This document shows positions 62,931-64,000 of a stretch of 64,000 nt of DNA, piece after piece. Under the pieces are notes generated by a model that was not told the DNA's origin, searched no databases, and was given only the letters and a program-made list of their open reading frames with translations. Position numbers and translations under genes: made by a program. The first letter of the stretch is position 1. The number at the start of each line of letters is the position of its first letter. This DNA is from Burkholderiaceae bacterium (GTDB lineage Bacteria > Pseudomonadota > Gammaproteobacteria > Burkholderiales > Burkholderiaceae_E), in contig JAMLIR010000006.1 in the NCBI GenBank assembly GCA_023954045.1, positions 1 through 64,000 on the forward strand, given 5' to 3'.

Positions 62931-64000
62931 ATGAGATTGCACGGCCTGGACCTCGCCTTCGAGCGCCTCGCGGCGCCGCTGCCGATCTGGCGCGCGCGGG
63001 TCGCGCACGACGACTGGCTGCGCGCGGCACAGGCAGTGGCGGCGGCCGGCGGGCGCCTGATCGCGCTGTGGGGAAGCGATCGGGGACCGGAGGGCCTCGC
63101 GGCGTGCGCGGCGTACGCGCTTCGCGAGGGGCTCGCCTGGCTCGACCTCGCGCTCGGGCGCCAATCGCCGGCAATCCGCGACCTGGGCACGGTCTTCCCC
63201 GCGGCCGGACGAATGCAGCGCGCGGTCGCCGACACGCTGGGTATCGCCGTCACCGATGCACGCGACACCCGCCCCTGGCTGGACCACGGCGTCTGGCCGG
63301 CCGGGCTGCGGCCGCTCAGGCGCGACGCGCCGTCGGCCGCGGCGACGGGCGAAGGCCCGGCGCCCGACCTGCCCGCCGACTACCCGTTCGTCCGCGTCGA
63401 GGGCGACGGCGTCCACGAGATCGCGGTCGGCCCGGTGCACGCCGGCATCATCGAGCCCGGGCACTTCCGCTTCTCGGTGGTCGGCGAGAAGGTGCTGCGC
63501 CTGGAGGAGCGCCTGGGCTACGTGCACAAGGGCATCGAGCGGCGCTTCGAGCAATTCGCGCCGCTCGACGCCCACCGCCTGGCCGGACGCGTGTGCGGCG
63601 ACTCGACCGTGGCGTTCGCCTGGGCCTACTGCATGGCGCTCGAGTCCGCCTGCGGCTGCGTCGCGCCCGAGCGCGCGCAATGGCTGCGCGCGCTGATGCT
63701 CGAGCGCGAGCGGGTGGCCAACCACCTCGGCGACCTCGGAGCGCTGGGCAACGACGCGGGGCTCGCGTTCGGCCTGGCGCAGTTCTCGCGGCTGCGCGAG
63801 GACTGGCAGCGGCTGTCGCACGACGCGTTCGGCCACCGGTTCATGATGGACCGCGTCGTGCCCGGCGGCGTCGCCGCCGATCCGTCGCCGACGCTGCTCG
63901 ACCTGATGCGCGCACAGTGCGACGCGATCGAGCGCGAGGTGCTTGCGCTGCGCGCCGTCTACGACGAGCACGCCGGCCTGCAGGACCGCTTCATGGGTAC
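62931..64000 (+). CDS. hyfG: HyfG-like large subunit (NuoC/NuoD fusion), 5' part
   Basis: The gene runs off the window; 356 codons are visible. Residues 1-150 form a NuoC-like domain; the NuoD-like part begins at GPVHAGIIEPGHFRFSVVGE, followed by LGYVHKGIERRFEQ. The first nickel-binding motif of hydrogenases, R-x-C-G-x-C, reads RVCGDS here (C222, S225), so one cysteine is a serine. This suggests loss of the NiFe cofactor and a hydrogenase-related (Ehr-type) complex. The C-terminal CxxC lies outside the window, so the case cannot be closed here. It begins 4 bases after hyfF. Confidence 0.88.
   Translation, partial: MRLHGLDLAFERLAAPLPIWRARVAHDDWLRAAQAVAAAGGRLIALWGSDRGPEGLAACAAYALREGLAWLDLALGRQSPAIRDLGTVFPAAGRMQRAVADTLGIAVTDARDTRPWLDHGVWPAGLRPLRRDAPSAAATGEGPAPDLPADYPFVRVEGDGVHEIAVGPVHAGIIEPGHFRFSVVGEKVLRLEERLGYVHKGIERRFEQFAPLDAHRLAGRVCGDSTVAFAWAYCMALESACGCVAPERAQWLRALMLERERVANHLGDLGALGNDAGLAFGLAQFSRLREDWQRLSHDAFGHRFMMDRVVPGGVAADPSPTLLDLMRAQCDAIEREVLALRAVYDEHAGLQDRFMG

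Noticed and set aside
62931..64000. Functional [NiFe]-hydrogenase 4
   Set aside because: The first metal-binding CxxC is CxxS; the second is outside the window, so an active hydrogenase cannot be claimed.
1..64000. CRISPR array or insertion sequence
   Set aside because: No regularly spaced repeats of 25-40 bases and no transposase-like coding sequence were found; the only tandem repeat is the short 15-bp array near 20.2 kb.

Overview
The window is high-GC (roughly 70% by eye), densely packed bacterial chromosome. Gene content and order (mlaF | kdsD-kdsC-lptC-lptA-lptB-rpoN | ptsN-hprK-rapZ | mutY | lolB-ispE-tRNA-Gln-prs-rplY-pth-ychF) point to a Gram-negative betaproteobacterium, most likely Burkholderiales. 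There is no rRNA, CRISPR array, insertion sequence, integrase or phage gene.

Layout. 1-18.9 kb is core envelope and housekeeping DNA: start of a Mla lipid-transport operon (minus), then the Kdo / LPS-export / sigma-54 operon, the nitrogen-PTS regulators (ptsN, hprK, rapZ), a Lon-N protein, a minus-strand mutM - dynamin-like GTPase - mutY block, a TPR lipoprotein, lolB, ispE, tRNA-Gln, prs and rplY with a clear terminator. 18.9-24.5 kb holds a Bcr/CflA-type exporter, a large MalT-like LuxR regulator followed by a possible 52-residue ORF, pth and a SET-domain gene. 24.5-29.3 kb is the spoVR-yeaH-prkA stress trio. 29.4-32.3 kb has a solitary leuD, a 5'-nucleotidase and ychF.

32.3-44.8 kb is an accessory island, all on the plus strand and apparently one operon: a DUF499-type ATPase, a small unknown protein, an AlbA/Schlafen-type ATP-binding protein, a candidate HEPN RNase, a DUF1156-type zinc-ribbon DNA methylase, and a PLD-SNF2 helicase. 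It looks like an anti-phage defence locus related in parts, but not identical, to DISARM-type systems. This is the most unusual region of the window.

44.8-56.6 kb: an HlyD/ABC/ABC-2 efflux operon (minus), an FTR1 iron permease with a candidate Fur site, and a sugar operon (gnd-zwf-pgl-ROK glucokinase-GH15 glucoamylase, minus, mostly start/stop coupled) that could release glucose from glucans and oxidise it through the pentose phosphate entry reactions. An esterase and panD follow. 56.7-64 kb: a SIMPL-domain protein, then a ribbon-helix-helix regulator preceded by a perfect 11-bp inverted repeat and overlapping hyfB, followed by hyfC, hyfE, hyfF and the 5' part of hyfG. The HyfG-like subunit has Cys-Gly-Asp-Ser where hydrogenases have CxxC, so this complex is probably an energy-converting hydrogenase-related complex rather than a true hydrogenase.

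No gene-free stretch exceeds about 210 bases.
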